A stretch of 64,000 nucleotides of DNA. It comes from Cryptomeria japonica. Lineage: Eukaryota > Streptophyta > Pinopsida > Cupressales > Cupressaceae. The notes below the pieces were generated by a model that saw nothing but the letters and a program-made list of their open reading frames with translations, did no database searches and was not told the DNA's origin. The stretch is taken from assembly GCF_030272615.1 (NCBI RefSeq), contig NC_081410.1, positions 227,636,915 to 227,700,914 of the forward strand, given 5' to 3'. The position numbers and the translations under genes were made by a program. Positions 10,800-22,401 of this stretch are shown here, in pieces. Positions within the stretch are counted from its first letter, which is position 1, and each line of letters starts with the position of its first letter.

Positions 10800-12937
10800 C
10801 TAGCTAGAGATACTCAAAAGTTCCTTTAATAGTGCCTTGGTGAAAATATCTGAAATTTGATCCTTTGTAGGCACATTTTCCAATCTGTCTTCCTTCTCTA
10901 CAACTTTCTCTCTTCATAAATGATAATAAATAGACATGTGTTTAGTCCTCAAATGCATCACTGAATTCTTTCAAATGTTAATTGCACTTATATTATCACA
11001 CATAATAGGATTTTCCTCATCATACATAACCTTGATATCTCTAAGAGTTTTCTTCATCCACATAACTTGAGTACAACATGATGTTGCTGCAATATACTCT
11101 ACTTTGGTTGTAGATAATGACATTGAATCTTGCTTCTTGATCAACCAAGAGACCAATTTGTTTCCCAAGAAAAAATGCACCACCACTTGTACTTCTTTTG
11201 TCATCAGCACATTTGGCCTATTCAACATCTATGCAAGCTTTAAAAGAGAAATAATCATTCTTTTTATACCACAAACCAAAATTTGGAGTCCATTTCAAAT
11301 ATATAAATATCTTGAATCATGAGATTGCTTTGAATTAGCTTGATTTTTGGCAACCAAACAAACAACATGCATGATATCTAGTATTGAGACAGTCAAATAT
11401 AACAATCCACCAAGTATAGATTTGTAAACCTTCTAATCTACTTTTTAAGATTCATCATTCTTTATTAAATGACAACTAGTAACCATAGGGGTTCCAACTG
11501 GCTTACAATTCTCCATACCAAACTTCGTCAACATCTCTTTGGTGTACTTGACCTAAGAAATGAAAATACCATCTTCTGAAAGTGTTACTTGAAGACCAAG
11601 GAAAATTGACAACTCACCAATCATTGACATCTCAAATTCCTTCTGCATTTCTTCTACAAAATTCTTGCAAACATCTCCATCTCCAAAAAAAATGATATCA
11701 TCAACATATACAACCAATATTAATTGTTTCTCACTTTCAACTTTGAAATAAAAATTACTATATGCAGTACCTTTCTTGAAGCTTTGCTGCAACAAATATA
11801 TGTCCAACCTTTCATACCAAGCTCTAAGAGCTTGCTTGAGTCCATAAAGTGCCTTCGTGAGTTTGCAGACCATATCCTATTCTTTTGACAATTGAAACTC
11901 ATCTAGTTGTTCAATGTAAACCTCTTCTTTAAGGTCTCCATTCAAGAATGTCGACTTAATTTCCATTTGATATACCTTAAAATTATTTTAAGAAACAAAT
12001 GAAAAAAATATTCTTATAGCTTCTATCCTAGCTACTAGAGTGAAATTCTCCTCAAAATATATACCTTTAACTTGTGAATAACCTTTACATACCAATTTTT
12101 CCTTGTTTTTCGTGACTTCTCCATCTTCTTTCATCTTGTTCTAGAACACCCACTTTGTCCCTATCACATTCTTGTCAATTGGTCTAGCTACCAATTCCCA
12201 TGTGTGATTTTTGTTTATCTAATTCAACTCTTCTTCCATTGCCTTCATCCATCAATCATCTTTCCTAGCTTCTACAAAATTCTTTGGCTCCACCTTAGAT
12301 AATTAAGAAACGATAAATTTGCTTGTACACTAGCCTCAACAAGTCTTCTTCTAGTCTAAACTCGTTTATCTTTATCTCCAATTTGATCTTATGAATGATT
12401 CATCTACTCATACTTTGTAGGTGTCTTAGATGCTTTTTTTGGGTTCCTTTTCTGTATTTAATTCTTCTTCATCTTTCAGAACAATCATCTCTTCCACAAT
12501 AGTAGAAGTGTCTTATATCTCAATCTCATGTAACTTGATTTTATTCTTCACATTGAAATTTGTACTTTTCAAAATTTCTTCAACCTCTTGTTGTAGCACC
12601 AACATGCCTTTCTTTTTGTAGAGTATCCCAAAAATATTCCTTTGTTAGACCTTGCAACAAACTTTCCTAAATCCTTTTCGTCTCTTTTGATGTGGCGCTT
12701 GCTTCCAAAGATCCTAAACTATTTGACTATATGTGATCTCCCATGCCATAGTTCATAAGGTGTCTTTCTGTGATTCACTCTTGCTTGTACCCTATTAAGA
12801 ATGCATATAACAGTATGCATAGCTTCTTTACAACACACAGTAGGCACGTTGGCACCTTTCAACATAATTCTAGACATTTCAAAAATAGTCATCTTTTTTT
12901 TTTCAACAACTCCATTATGTTGTGGAGTCCTAGGTGT
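10800..12937 (-). pseudogene. Copia pol remnant: integrase end, RT, RNase H
   Basis: From 12937 down come the integrase catalytic end (TPRTPQHNGVVEKK, 12937-12895) and ELWHGRSHIVK, then a linker. RT follows (12170-11430) with [38 protein letters not shown] and YVDDIIF, and RNase H (11430-10800) with a STTKVEYIAA block, the CDNISAI block and PTKDQISDIFTKALLKE. RT motif A has glutamate where the catalytic aspartate is expected; the YVDD box is intact. At least six stops are present. The family would copy element RNA in cytoplasmic particles and integrate the cDNA in the nucleus. This copy cannot. Confidence 0.8.
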
Positions 12938-13210
12938 CACTGGTAGAATTTGGCAAATAAATGACTAGGTGACTAAAAATTTTAGTCATGACAACTAAAA
13001 ATGACTAAATTCTACTATTTTTTTGCAACACAACTATAAATGACTAAATAAATGACCAATTCGATCATCGGGTAAAAAACACAACTAATAATTAGTCACA
13101 CAAATAAAAATTACTAAGTAAATGACTATTACTCTTCTATACTATTAGTCACAAAAATAAAAATGACTAAATAAATGATAATTAATCCTATCATCATTTT
13201 CTAGTTTCTT
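12938..13210. mobile_element. CACTA-like DNA transposon terminus
   Basis: CACTGGTAGAATTTGGC starts at 12938, exactly where the copia integrase frame breaks. Many TGACTAAA / TTTAGTCA motifs follow in both orientations through about 13180. A CACT(A/G) end with short subterminal repeats is characteristic of plant CACTA elements. The preceding TGT (12935-12937) could be one half of a 3-bp target duplication. No matching CCAGTG end was found in the window, so the element's extent is unknown. Confidence 0.5.
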
Positions 13211-13344
13211 ATAAATATTTATAGAGTGTTTATATGTGTTATTGAATGTTTTATATCTCAATATAATGTGTATGTTTTTGTTTGCAGAAATGTATTGATA
13301 AAATCTAAGAAGGGGATAAAGTTAAGACAATAAAACCTCTAATT

Positions 13345-13610
13345 CAAAATCACAAGTATTTACAAGACAATTCCTATCAATATTTTTGGAGGTCTAATTG
13401 ACTTAATTGTCTAATAGTTTTCGTTAAAATTTGTAAATAACACATTAAATTTTTTTTAATTGGGGGTTCAAATGAGGAATGAATCACAAATATTTATAAG
13501 ACAATTCCTATCAATACTTTTGGAAGTCTAATAAACTTAATTGTCGAATAATTTTCGTTAAAATTTATAAACAACACAGTAAAAATTAAAAAAGGGGCTT
13601 CAAATGAGCA
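13345..13610. repeat. Tandem duplication, period 134 bp
   Basis: Two copies (about 13345-13478 and 13479-13610) share ACAAGACAATTCCTATCAAT-like and TTTTCGTTAAAATTTRTAAA blocks at a constant offset of 134. They are AT-rich and non-coding, and may belong to the DNA transposon that starts at 12938. Confidence 0.6.
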
Positions 13611-15837
13611 CATTCCACACATTGACAAAGTCAATACTTTTATCTTTCATGTTGGAGGGAAAAAGATTTTAAGTTTTCTTTTGATTTCCATGTCAAATAT
13701 CTGCTAGAATAGGCACACACTTTATTGAGAAAGAGCAATGTTTTTAGGGAGTGAACAACGTGAATGTGAACGCATGGAGAAATAGCAGATCACGAGATGT
13801 TAGAGAAGATATTTCCTTGGGAATAAGAGTGGAGATCAGAATCAACATAGTTTCTAAGAAGAGGTAGGGTTTCCATTCCAAACCTATATACCTAATACAT
13901 CAGACTATTGCTTTGTTGTTAACACATTGTTGAAGGGATTTTTATTGTATTAGGGACATATGCACCACTCGTTAGTTACATTTCATTCAATGTTACAAAG
14001 AGCATACTCAATGTTCTTTATGTGGTATGCATTTCTCTAGATTTTTTGATAAGGCATAAAAAAATTTATGGAGGTAATTTCAAATTTTCAAAGATTTAAT
14101 AGCTATTGTCTCAACTCTTATGAATTCGAAATTAAAACTCTACTCTTAAACACCAATCTGTTGTTCTCAACTTGAAACTGTTGTTCATTGATTAGATTCT
14201 TATCTTTTTGCCTTTACTCTTTCTTTTTCCATCTATCTCCATGCCTTCCTTGCATGATCTCGCTGTCCTCTGCCTTGAACTGATTGTTCTATTACCTAGA
14301 TCTGCTACTTCCATGAGAACACTGCTGCTATTTTCTAAGTGATTTTGCCCTTTCTTTCTCGTGAACTCGTTATCTTTGAGTTAAAACCTCTATTCTTGAG
14401 TCTTATTTGCATTAAAAATTATCACCATTTGTACATTAGAAATTGATGCTTATCCATTTCATATCACTGTTCTTTGAAAAAATTCTTGGCCACTATTTGA
14501 TCATTGTCTTTTCCTTTATTGCCAATGTCAATATAGTGTATATCACTATTTTTAGCTTTGAACAGTCACTATTATTTCTATATATCACTATTAATAGTCA
14601 TGATCCTTCAAGGATAGTGAACTCTAAAAGACAGTCACAACTCTTCTTTAAAATAGCCATTGAAATTTGAAGAATATTGACTAAAATAAACAAACCCTTG
14701 AAGAACTATGGAAACCTTTGAAAAATAGTGGAAACATTTTCTTAGAACAGTGGATGAAACCTATATCCCAATAAACAAACCCATCAAGAGTGAATGTGGA
14801 TGTTTTCTATGTGTAAATGATTTAATTGGGGTTTTGAAGTCTAATCTTAATAAATTGTTTAGTATTTCTTCTAAATGTTATTTATCTAGTGGTTTACATA
14901 ACTTCTCTATATCTCTAAGTCACACAACTTGTAAATTGTATAATTGTTGGCATGGGAATGAAATTGAATTGTTGTTGACATTTTTTATTCTCATGGACAC
15001 GTATTATAGCACTTACTCTATCTGGTGCATGTACCTAAAAAAAAATGTTTTGGCATATAAGTATAGTAGCTACTTGCATGGGTGATTAAGCATGTTTGGA
15101 GACAACTTGGAGACTTCTGAAAAGGTGAACAAGGAATTCAGAGTTTTTTGCAATGAATTTGAAGTCGGCTAGATCCTCTACAACAAAGTCGAATTTGGGG
15201 ACACCCTCTATAGTGAATTCAGAGGTAATTCAAAACCCTCATTGCCAAAAGTAAGATGATAGAAACCTGAAATTCATAAAACACATGAAAAAGTAATTGC
15301 AAAGACAAATTAATATATCCTAGATATATCAATTCATACAAAGAAGATACACAAAATAGGAGACAATTTCGAGCTGAATATATTCATAGCTTTCAAATTT
15401 GATTGTGTATACAATTCTCTGTAAGACAACAAATATTCTGCAATCTTCCTCTAAAATCCAAAAATATTAGCACCTATACAATATACTTGCCAAAGAAATT
15501 TTTTCAGAACCCTTACAAATGGCCTCTAATTCCTTCTTATAGAGAATGAAGGAGCAAATGTAAGATTCGGGCTAAATATACACATGTCAAAATCCAACTC
15601 CTCTAGGATAGAATATGCCTAGGCATCTTTACACGTTCAAAAAGTAACTGCATTCTTAGAGGAAGAGATGAAGTTAACCACTTTATCTCTCATACAAACA
15701 TTTCATGATATTGTTGATTAAAAGTGTTGATGTGTCACACCATCTTGATAACCACTTTCCTTAAGGACAAAATTTGTTGATTGAAAATTACGTGACTAGC
15801 AATGATGTAATAAGCATATAAGTAGAGAAGGAGAAAC
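13611..15837. other. AT-rich non-coding stretch, nothing recognised
   Basis: Short open frames (for example 14443-14670 and 14750-15085, plus strand) have no recognisable domain, repeat structure or codon pattern. It lies between the CACTA-like end and the 5' LTR at 15838, and may be the interior of that transposon or old host DNA. Confidence 0.4.
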
Positions 15838-16982
15838 TGTTGGCATTTTTGTGGTTTATGTTGTGATTGTCATTGATGGACACACACTTGTATTAAGATC
15901 CCCTTTATATGTATGAGCTCATGCTCAACCGGTATGTTGTATACTAGTCTCTACACTAGTGGTGATTTTGCAGAATGTGTTTCCCGGTCTGAAGCAGCAT
16001 GTCGACCCTAAGCGGTTCACAGATCACAAGCAGTATGAGGAAGCAAAGTGGCACAACACATTCTTACCAGTCTTCATTTTTGTCAAACCAGCAACCGGTA
16101 TTTTGTATGAACCGGTAATACTCTGTGATGAGTTACCAACTAGCATTCTATGATGAGTTACCAATCCACCGATTGTTTGATGGTGCCGACACATTGACGG
16201 TGATTCTTGTATTGTGTTATTGAGTATATCTAGATTCATTGAACCTAGGAAATTATAATGTAATCCTATTGGACCGACATGAAATCAGATTCCTTTAAAA
16301 GGACATCATGTCTAGGGTTTTTATGTTGTTGTAGTAGTTGCGAAAAGGGTGAATGTTGAGCTAGGATTTAAGGTGGAAGTTGAGAGTGATCTTATTTGAG
16401 AAGATCGAGTTGTAACTAAGAGAGAGAAAGAGAAGACTGAAGTAATGCTGGAATGCATTAGCTGTGAGCTATACTGGATCTAACCAAGCAATTTGTGCTA
16501 TTAGATAGATCAAACACTTGTTGATTACTCACATCTTTGACAAGTCTGTAGCCCTTAACCAGGTAGGCCTCAAAGCCTTTGTAAAATCCTCTAACAAGGT
16601 GGTTCACACATGTGAATCTAAAATCCTCTAACAAGGTAGTCTTTAATCGGACTTATCTCCTAACAGAGATTGAGATTCCTAACAAGATCTGTTTTGGTGA
16701 AGAACATTGTAAGACCTTAACCGGTCTGGTTTCTATTCTGCAGATAGTGACTTGTGAGTTCCATCTCACCGGGGTTTTTTTCTAGTTGGGTTTCCACGTC
16801 AAACATCTTGTGTTATGGTTGTATTGCTTTTGTGGGTGAATGTTTTATTTGCATTTTGGTTTGCATATGTGGTAACCGGTTTGACTGTTAGACTGCTTTA
16901 CCGGTTTATCTTTAGACTGTGTAAGTGTTTTGGTGCAGAGATTTTTGGCATACTAATTCACCCCCCCTCTTAGTATTCATCA
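15838..16982 (+). repeat. 5' LTR of copy 2
   Basis: It starts TGTTGGC and ends TTCATCA, 1,145 bp. It matches the 3' LTR along its length. Differences are mostly at CpG sites plus a few indels. It contains a C-run (16961-16967) just before the end and the CATTGATG box at about 15872. Confidence 0.92.
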
Positions 16983-16984
16983 AT

Positions 16985-16997
16985 TGGTATCAGAGCC
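16985..16997 (+). other. Primer binding site, initiator Met tRNA type
   Basis: TGGTATCAGAGCC lies two bases inside the 5' LTR. This is the standard plant retrotransposon site complementary to the 3' end of initiator tRNA-Met. Confidence 0.92.
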
Positions 16998-17032
16998 TAC
17001 CTTTCTATAAGTTTAACCACTTGGAAAGAGAT

Positions 17033-18310
17033 ATGGGGGAATACACCTTGAGGGAACTTACTCAATAGCTCACTAAGTCTGAGCAAGCCCATGATGATCT
17101 TATGGTCAAATACAAGGCATCTCAAGCAAAAAGAAGAGAACATGCAGAGAGGCTGATGGAACTATCTGAAAGTAGTTTTGAAGATGAAGCTAACATGGAA
17201 GCTATGATTGCTGAAGTGAATAAGCTAAATGATTCAAACTCCAATTTGAGAAAGGAGTTGGAAGGACTGACTATTCGGTTTAGTCAAGAGCTTGAGAACC
17301 GGAGAAAAGCTGAAGATCTGGTAAAAGACAGAGATCGTGAGATCTCCAAGTTGAAACATGAGATTAGTGCACTAACTGCTCGCCTTCATGAGAGTAGAAT
17401 GGAAAAAGAAGACATGCAAGGTGAACTAAACATTTCTATCTCTGAAAATGCAAGTCTTATGGAGACAAACACTACTATTTCCAAAGAACTCTTTGAGTCA
17501 AAGGAAACAATTGCTAAGTTTGGCAAAAGTACAGTCAGGCTAGAGTAAAAACTTGAATCATCTAGACCGGAAAAGAATACCAATGGTCTTGGTTTTTTTG
17601 GACATGAGGAAGGAGAATCCTCAGGAACAAATGCTGAAGCATCAAAGAAGCAACCGACACTCAAAGGAAAAGGTAAGCAAAAATTCAAACCTGTTTGCTT
17701 TAACTGTCTTAAAGAAGGACACACTGCCAATGTATGTAGGAGCAAAGCCTACAATAATTTTCCTTATTTTATCAACAATGTACCTAGATCCAATAAGTTC
17801 AATGGTCATTGTTATGCATGCAAAAATTTTGGACATAGAGCATTTGAATGCAGGTCTGTAATGGATAACACTGGAAGATATCCTCAGAGGACCCAAGGAA
17901 CTAGTCCTGAATCTTTTATGAACCGGAACCACAACCGGTTTAATGTCTTCAATTATCAGTCAAGAAGTGGTGGTCATCAAGCGGCAACCGGATGGAGAGA
18001 AAATTGTATGATCTATCATGGTCATGGTCACACTGCTGCAACATGCAGAAGGAAGAATGGAAACATGTACAATGGACCTTGGAGAGCACCTGGACTTGTT
18101 TGCTATCACTGCAACAAACCGGGTCACATTGCAAGATTCTGCAGAAGCAGAAAAAGTATATCAGATGATATACCGGTCACTCATGAAGGAGAAATAGATG
18201 TTGAAAAAGTTCAAGGAGACATGAAGAAAACATGGAAGAAGAAACCAATATTGTCGGAGGAGGAACCGGTTTCTGCACCTAGTGTGAAAATATCGGAACC
18301 GACAAACTAA
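17033..18310 (+). pseudogene. Truncated gag: coiled coil plus four zinc knuckles
   Basis: ATG 17033 lies 35 bases after the primer site and opens one frame of 425 codons to TAA 18308-18310, with only two internal stops (in the codon after LRELTQ near 17069, and TAA 17546-17548). Residues 15-170 are a heptad-rich coiled coil. Knuckles follow at 17696-17737 (CFNCLKEGHTANVC), about 17814-17855 (CYACKNFGHRAFEC), about 18007-18048 (degenerate, second Cys is Tyr) and about 18101-18142 (CYHCNKPGHIARFC). A lysine/acid tail ends at the stop hairpin. Unlike the copia gag at 30200-32235 it lacks the N-terminal UBN2 domain, so it looks like the C-terminal half of such a gag. It should bind RNA and self-associate. 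Confidence 0.8.
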
Positions 18311-18330
18311 GCCTCAAAGGCTTAGGGGGA
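18307..18330 (+). promoter_or_regulatory. Hairpin at gag stop codon followed by purine tract
   Basis: CTAAGCCT (18307-18314) pairs with AGGCTTAG (18318-18325) around a CAA loop. The gag stop TAA is inside the left arm, and a second in-frame TAG is in the right arm. GGGGA follows. Copy 1 has CTAAGGCT/AGCCTTAG at the same place, a matched change on both arms. A 444-base leader separates it from ORF2. Confidence 0.65.
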
Positions 18331-18753
18331 GCAAATGGAAAAATGCTTTTGAACCCCTGGTTAACACTGGTAAAAGACCTTAACCGGTATGCTACACCTA
18401 TCGCTTGGCAGAAGACCAGAAACGGTAAAAAGGCAAATTAGGGTTTACGCGCTAATATAGGAGCATTAATGATGGTAGGTGAGAGACATGTATAAATGCA
18501 TTTCTCAAATCATTTCTCACTATCTGTTTTTGAGCGAAGAAAAGCTTTCAAGTACAGAGTGAAGAAAAGGTGATTTGAGCTTAGATTTCAAGAAGTTGGA
18601 TAGCTTTGAAAGAGATTCAAATCTAGTTTGCAAGCAGTAGTGGAGAACTCAAAGCAGTGATTTGGCATCTGATAGAGAGCAAAGTAAAGCAGAATCAGGA
18701 AGCCCTAATTTCGTGTTTGAAAGGTATTTTTCGTGTTCTTGAAATACTCTTCA

Positions 18754-21700
18754 ATGGCTTCCGCATCTCATACCAGTTCAAGCACATCCATTGAGTCAGA
18801 AAGTTTCATTCAGAGGAAGTCCAAGTATAATGCTTTGTCACAAGTTCCAGCTGGAGTCATAGTCGAAGAAGGAATTTCAGACTATATTGATTGCAAGATA
18901 GAAGACCTAGGGTCCTTAGCCATTCATACTCAATTAGGTCTATTTTGCGGAAAGGACAAAAGGATCAAACTGGAGTTCAGTATCTTAGAGAAGAAGAAAC
19001 TCCATAATGTGGTATATTTTTTGGAGGACTTCACAGAGGATCACATCAGGATCATCTTGAGCAGAGTCCATGGTGACAAGATGTACCTGGAAAGAATGCA
19101 TGATATCACGCCTAAGGCAATTCATGCAGTCACCGGTTTCTGCAACACAGGGGAAGTGCCAGCCCTGAGAACGGTAAACAAAATGGAAATGACCAAGCTC
19201 ACCGGTTCGACAAGTGATTCATGAGGTATGACAGTTAATCCTATCAAGGATGAACTGGTAAAATACGCCTGCATGGTGATAGGCTACATAACATTCTCAG
19301 CCAGCAGGATTAATTTTGTATCTGCTGTAGCGGTAAATGCTGCTTACCGGATGATTATAGAGGATAAATCATTTGACTTATGCACAGGTATGCAGAGGCA
19401 ACTCCTGTTAAATCTTAAGGCAATTAAAAAGGACAATTCACTGAGATTTAAGTTTGGACAACTACTAGTAGGGTTGTTTTTCTATTTCCAAGGCTACTTT
19501 CCGGGTGTAGGAGATGTCCAGTGGTCCCCTGACCAACCAGTAACCAAGCAGATAAAGGAAAGTGTGTAAGCCATTGGAACCAGCTACCCTAAGATACTGA
19601 ACAAATACTTTGATGAGTTCAAAAGAAAGATGAGTCAGAGGGTACAAATCTCAGGTGACATAGTGAAGAAGTATGAAGATGACATCTGTTTCACTATTCA
19701 GGCGGACAAATTTCTAATGGAGGCTGTTGAGCCTAGAATGGAGGAAGTGGAGCCTATGGGCCATGAGGTCATGTTTGACGTGCTGGAAGGGTATACTTCA
19801 ACCCTTATTGCCTTGCCTCTTGATCCAAAGGCTAAGAGAACCGGAACCTACTTGGAGAGGATTGCACCGGTTGAAGAACCATCGGTGAAGAAGGCAAAAG
19901 AACCCGCAGCTAAGAAAGCTAAGGCAGTGCCTGCAGCATCGGCACTGGCTACCACTGCGACTCCAAGAGTGACCAAGTGGTCACCGGCAAAGAAGAAACC
20001 AGAGGTAAAACTGGCAAAATTCTTTGAAAGAAAGAGGAAGACTAAGGCAAATGAACTGGACTACGAAGAAACTGAGTCTGATGAACAACCAAAGAAGGCT
20101 AGACAAACCAAGAAGATGAAGAAGAATGAACCGGCAACATCCGCACTGGTAAATATAGATATCTCCTCTTACAAACCTTTGACACATTGTCAAAGAACAG
20201 TAAAGAATATTAGGAGAAAGTGACTTCATGATTTAATAGATTATTATGATGAATTCAATAGTGAAGAAAAAGATGAAGTACTGCAGGAAATCATTCTTTA
20301 TTTATGTAAAAATGACCGGTCACCATCAGAGATCAAATCTCAGACACCGGATTCTTTGTTTAAAGCATTGGATAACAAATGGGGCATTGCCATTGAAAAG
20401 GAACAAGAAATTAGGGAGAAATTTTTTGAAAGTACTTCCCCGAACTCTCAAATTCAGAATTATTTGATTTATTAGATCAAAATAAAGGTCTCTTCTTCAC
20501 AAGGAGAAGAAGACTCTAGTTGTTGGAGGGGAGAGTTGATGATGTAGAAAAGGATGCACATCAACACATGGCCCATGCTATCAGCTCTCACAAAGCTCGA
20601 ATGGCCAACCTCCAAGCGGAAAAGGAACCGGTTATTTCCAAACCGGATGAGGTTTTTGATGAGGAAGGAAACCTGGTGGAGGAACCAATCAACACCATAG
20701 ATGTCGATGCCCTGGATATAGAAGATGTCACTCAGGACATACCTTCTGAGGGAACTTAATAGGGGCAATAGGCGGATCAGGGTGGTGAACAAGCTGTGGA
20801 CACTCAACAAGCAGCAAAAGAACAGGAAGAGAAAAAGAAGAGGGATGAAGATGAGAAATAGAAAAAAGAGGAAGAGAAGAGAAAAGAGGAAGAGGAGAAA
20901 AGAAAAGATGAAGAGAAGAAGAAGCAAGAAGAAGAAAGGAAGAAGAAAGAAGAAGAGGACAAGGAAGAAAAGAAGAAGAAGGAAGAAGAAGAAAAGAGGA
21001 AGATGGAAGAGGAAGAGAAGAAGCAAAAGGAAGAGGAAGAAAAGAAGAAAAAGAAAGAGAAAGAGATGAAGAAGAGGAAAGAAGAAGACAAGGAAGAGCA
21101 AAAGAGGAGAGCAGAGGAGAAGAAAAAGGAAAAAGAAGACAAGGAAGAGAAGCGGAAAAGAAGAAAGCTAAAGAAGCCAAGGAACGAGAAGCGGCAAAAA
21201 GCTCTCAGGTGGAGACTCTGAAGGCAACCAGAAGTCAACCCTCACCGGTTGATATCTCTAGTCCTATCAATCTCCAATCTACAGGTGAGTTGGAGCTTAT
21301 GCAGAGCATCAAGGTTGCTCAAGAGCGCCTTGAGATCATTCCAAGGAAAAAGGAATAGGACATCATTCAGGTAGCTATAGACACTCTTACCGGTTTAATC
21401 CCTGGTACTAATCTTCCTGACACTGATTCATCACTAGCACAACTTAAACTTCTGTGTACTGTAGTGGATGATCAGGTGCAGAGTCTAGAAGAAGCAGCAG
21501 AGGCCAATGTAAAGAAAGAGCACCAAAAGGCTCTTAATGTTGCTCTAGTGAAGAAATTAAATGAGCTTAGGACTGAACTGCTAAAGGATCAAAAGGACAT
21601 AAGGAGTGCCTTGGATGAGGGAAACTTGCTACTCAGCAAAATTTGTCAACCTCATCTATTCTGTGATGATGTGCTAGTCAAGAAGCAACAGCTTCAAACG

Positions 21701-21964
21701 GACTTACAGTCCTACTTAAGCACATTCAAGACTCCTTACGACTCCTTTGCAACATATGGGCAAACCGTTCACCGGTTCCAGATCCAGTCAGCCAAGATAG
21801 AGCAAGAGATCAGCACAAGGTCTAGGGATTTACAAGAGCTTCAACAGGTATTACTTCCACGACTGCAAATTCTCCAGAAATGCTATTTGAGCCTAGATGC
21901 ATTGACAGCCACACAAGAACTGAGCACAATAGATGCCATGGAGGAACAGGTATCACAAATGTAG
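18754..21964 (+). pseudogene. ORF2 of pol-less LTR element, copy 2 (near-intact)
   Basis: This is an unrecognised protein of about 1,070 codons. ATG 18754 (MASAS) is preferred over 18733 because copy 1 also starts MAS. One frame runs to about 20475 with stops at 19222, 19567, 20221 and 20473, then shifts near 20480-20520 and again near 21150. Regions are a globular N-terminus (1-160); a helical core (160-370) with TVNKMEMTKLTGSTSD, NAAYRMIIEDKSFDLC and YEDDICFTIQADKFLMEA; a Lys/Ala/Pro basic linker (380-490); DLIDYYDEFNSEEKDEV; an Asp/Glu segment; a Glu/Lys tract of about 130 residues (20810-21200); and a C-terminal coiled coil (21290-21960). There are no pol, protease or transmembrane signatures. 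Copy 1 shares each block in the same order. An accessory structural or targeting role is inference. Confidence 0.75.
20810..21200 (+). repeat. Long purine-rich tract encoding Glu/Lys repeats
   Basis: Nearly 400 bases of almost pure A/G on the plus strand, built of GAAGAG, AAGAAG and GAGAAA units with only scattered T and C. In frame it encodes a highly charged Glu/Lys tract within ORF2. Long open frames on the opposite strand here are artefacts of composition. Confidence 0.8.
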
Positions 21965-22389
21965 ACAGAGAAGGAAGTGGCAACCTCCCTACTTGAGTCC
22001 TAGTCTCTTTCCATGAAATAATTTTTGTAGGACTACAAAGCGGTTTTTCACAAGTATTATTCATTATTGTCATAAACTCTTATATATATATATATATATG
22101 GAAACAGGTTTTTCAGCGGTACTTTGTCATTGTTGGCAAAGGGGGAGAAGTATATGGTTTTAAAATTTTGATAAATCAAGGGGAGAAGTATATCAGAGGG
22201 AGACGTATCTATTTATATATGCTATATGCTCTGATGATTATACTCTGAATGCAAAATTTCTATACACTCTGTTGATTAAGGGATAGTGTATATGCTTAGG
22301 GGGAGCAATTTTGTTAATGGCAAGTTTTTTTTTGTTGTAAAACACTTAGATGTCAAAATTTTATTTTCCTAAGTGTTGCCATCAATGCC

Positions 22390-22401
22390 AAAGGGGGAGA
22401 T
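22390..22401 (+). other. Polypurine tract of copy 2
   Basis: AAAGGGGGAGAT abuts the 3' LTR start TGTTGGC at 22402. It is preceded by TTGCCATCAATGCC, an inverted partner of the CATTGATGG box inside the LTR. Confidence 0.9.

Larger units (their letters stand above)
8760..12937 (-). mobile_element. Ty1/copia element C, 3' half
   Basis: Read on the minus strand, this contains part of integrase, reverse transcriptase, RNase H, a polypurine tract and the 3' LTR. The copia order (integrase before RT) is clear. The 5' half (gag, protease, first part of integrase, 5' LTR) is absent, because the integrase stops at 12937 where a CACTGG terminus begins. Multiple stops show it is inactive. Confidence 0.8.

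Noticed and set aside
14443..15085. Possible small host genes in the AT-rich stretch
   Set aside because: Open frames are short, low-complexity, without splice or domain evidence.
20472..21238. Long minus-strand open frames rich in Leu, Phe and Ser opposite the purine tract
   Set aside because: They are the mirror of the A/G-rich Glu/Lys coding tract; composition alone keeps them open.
18754..21964. ORF2 as an envelope-like protein
   Set aside because: No signal peptide or clear transmembrane segment was seen, so the label env-like is not supported.
22080..22100. (TA)n run near the end of copy 2 as a regulatory element
   Set aside because: Simple AT dinucleotide repeat with no supporting context; similar runs occur at 47057-47077.
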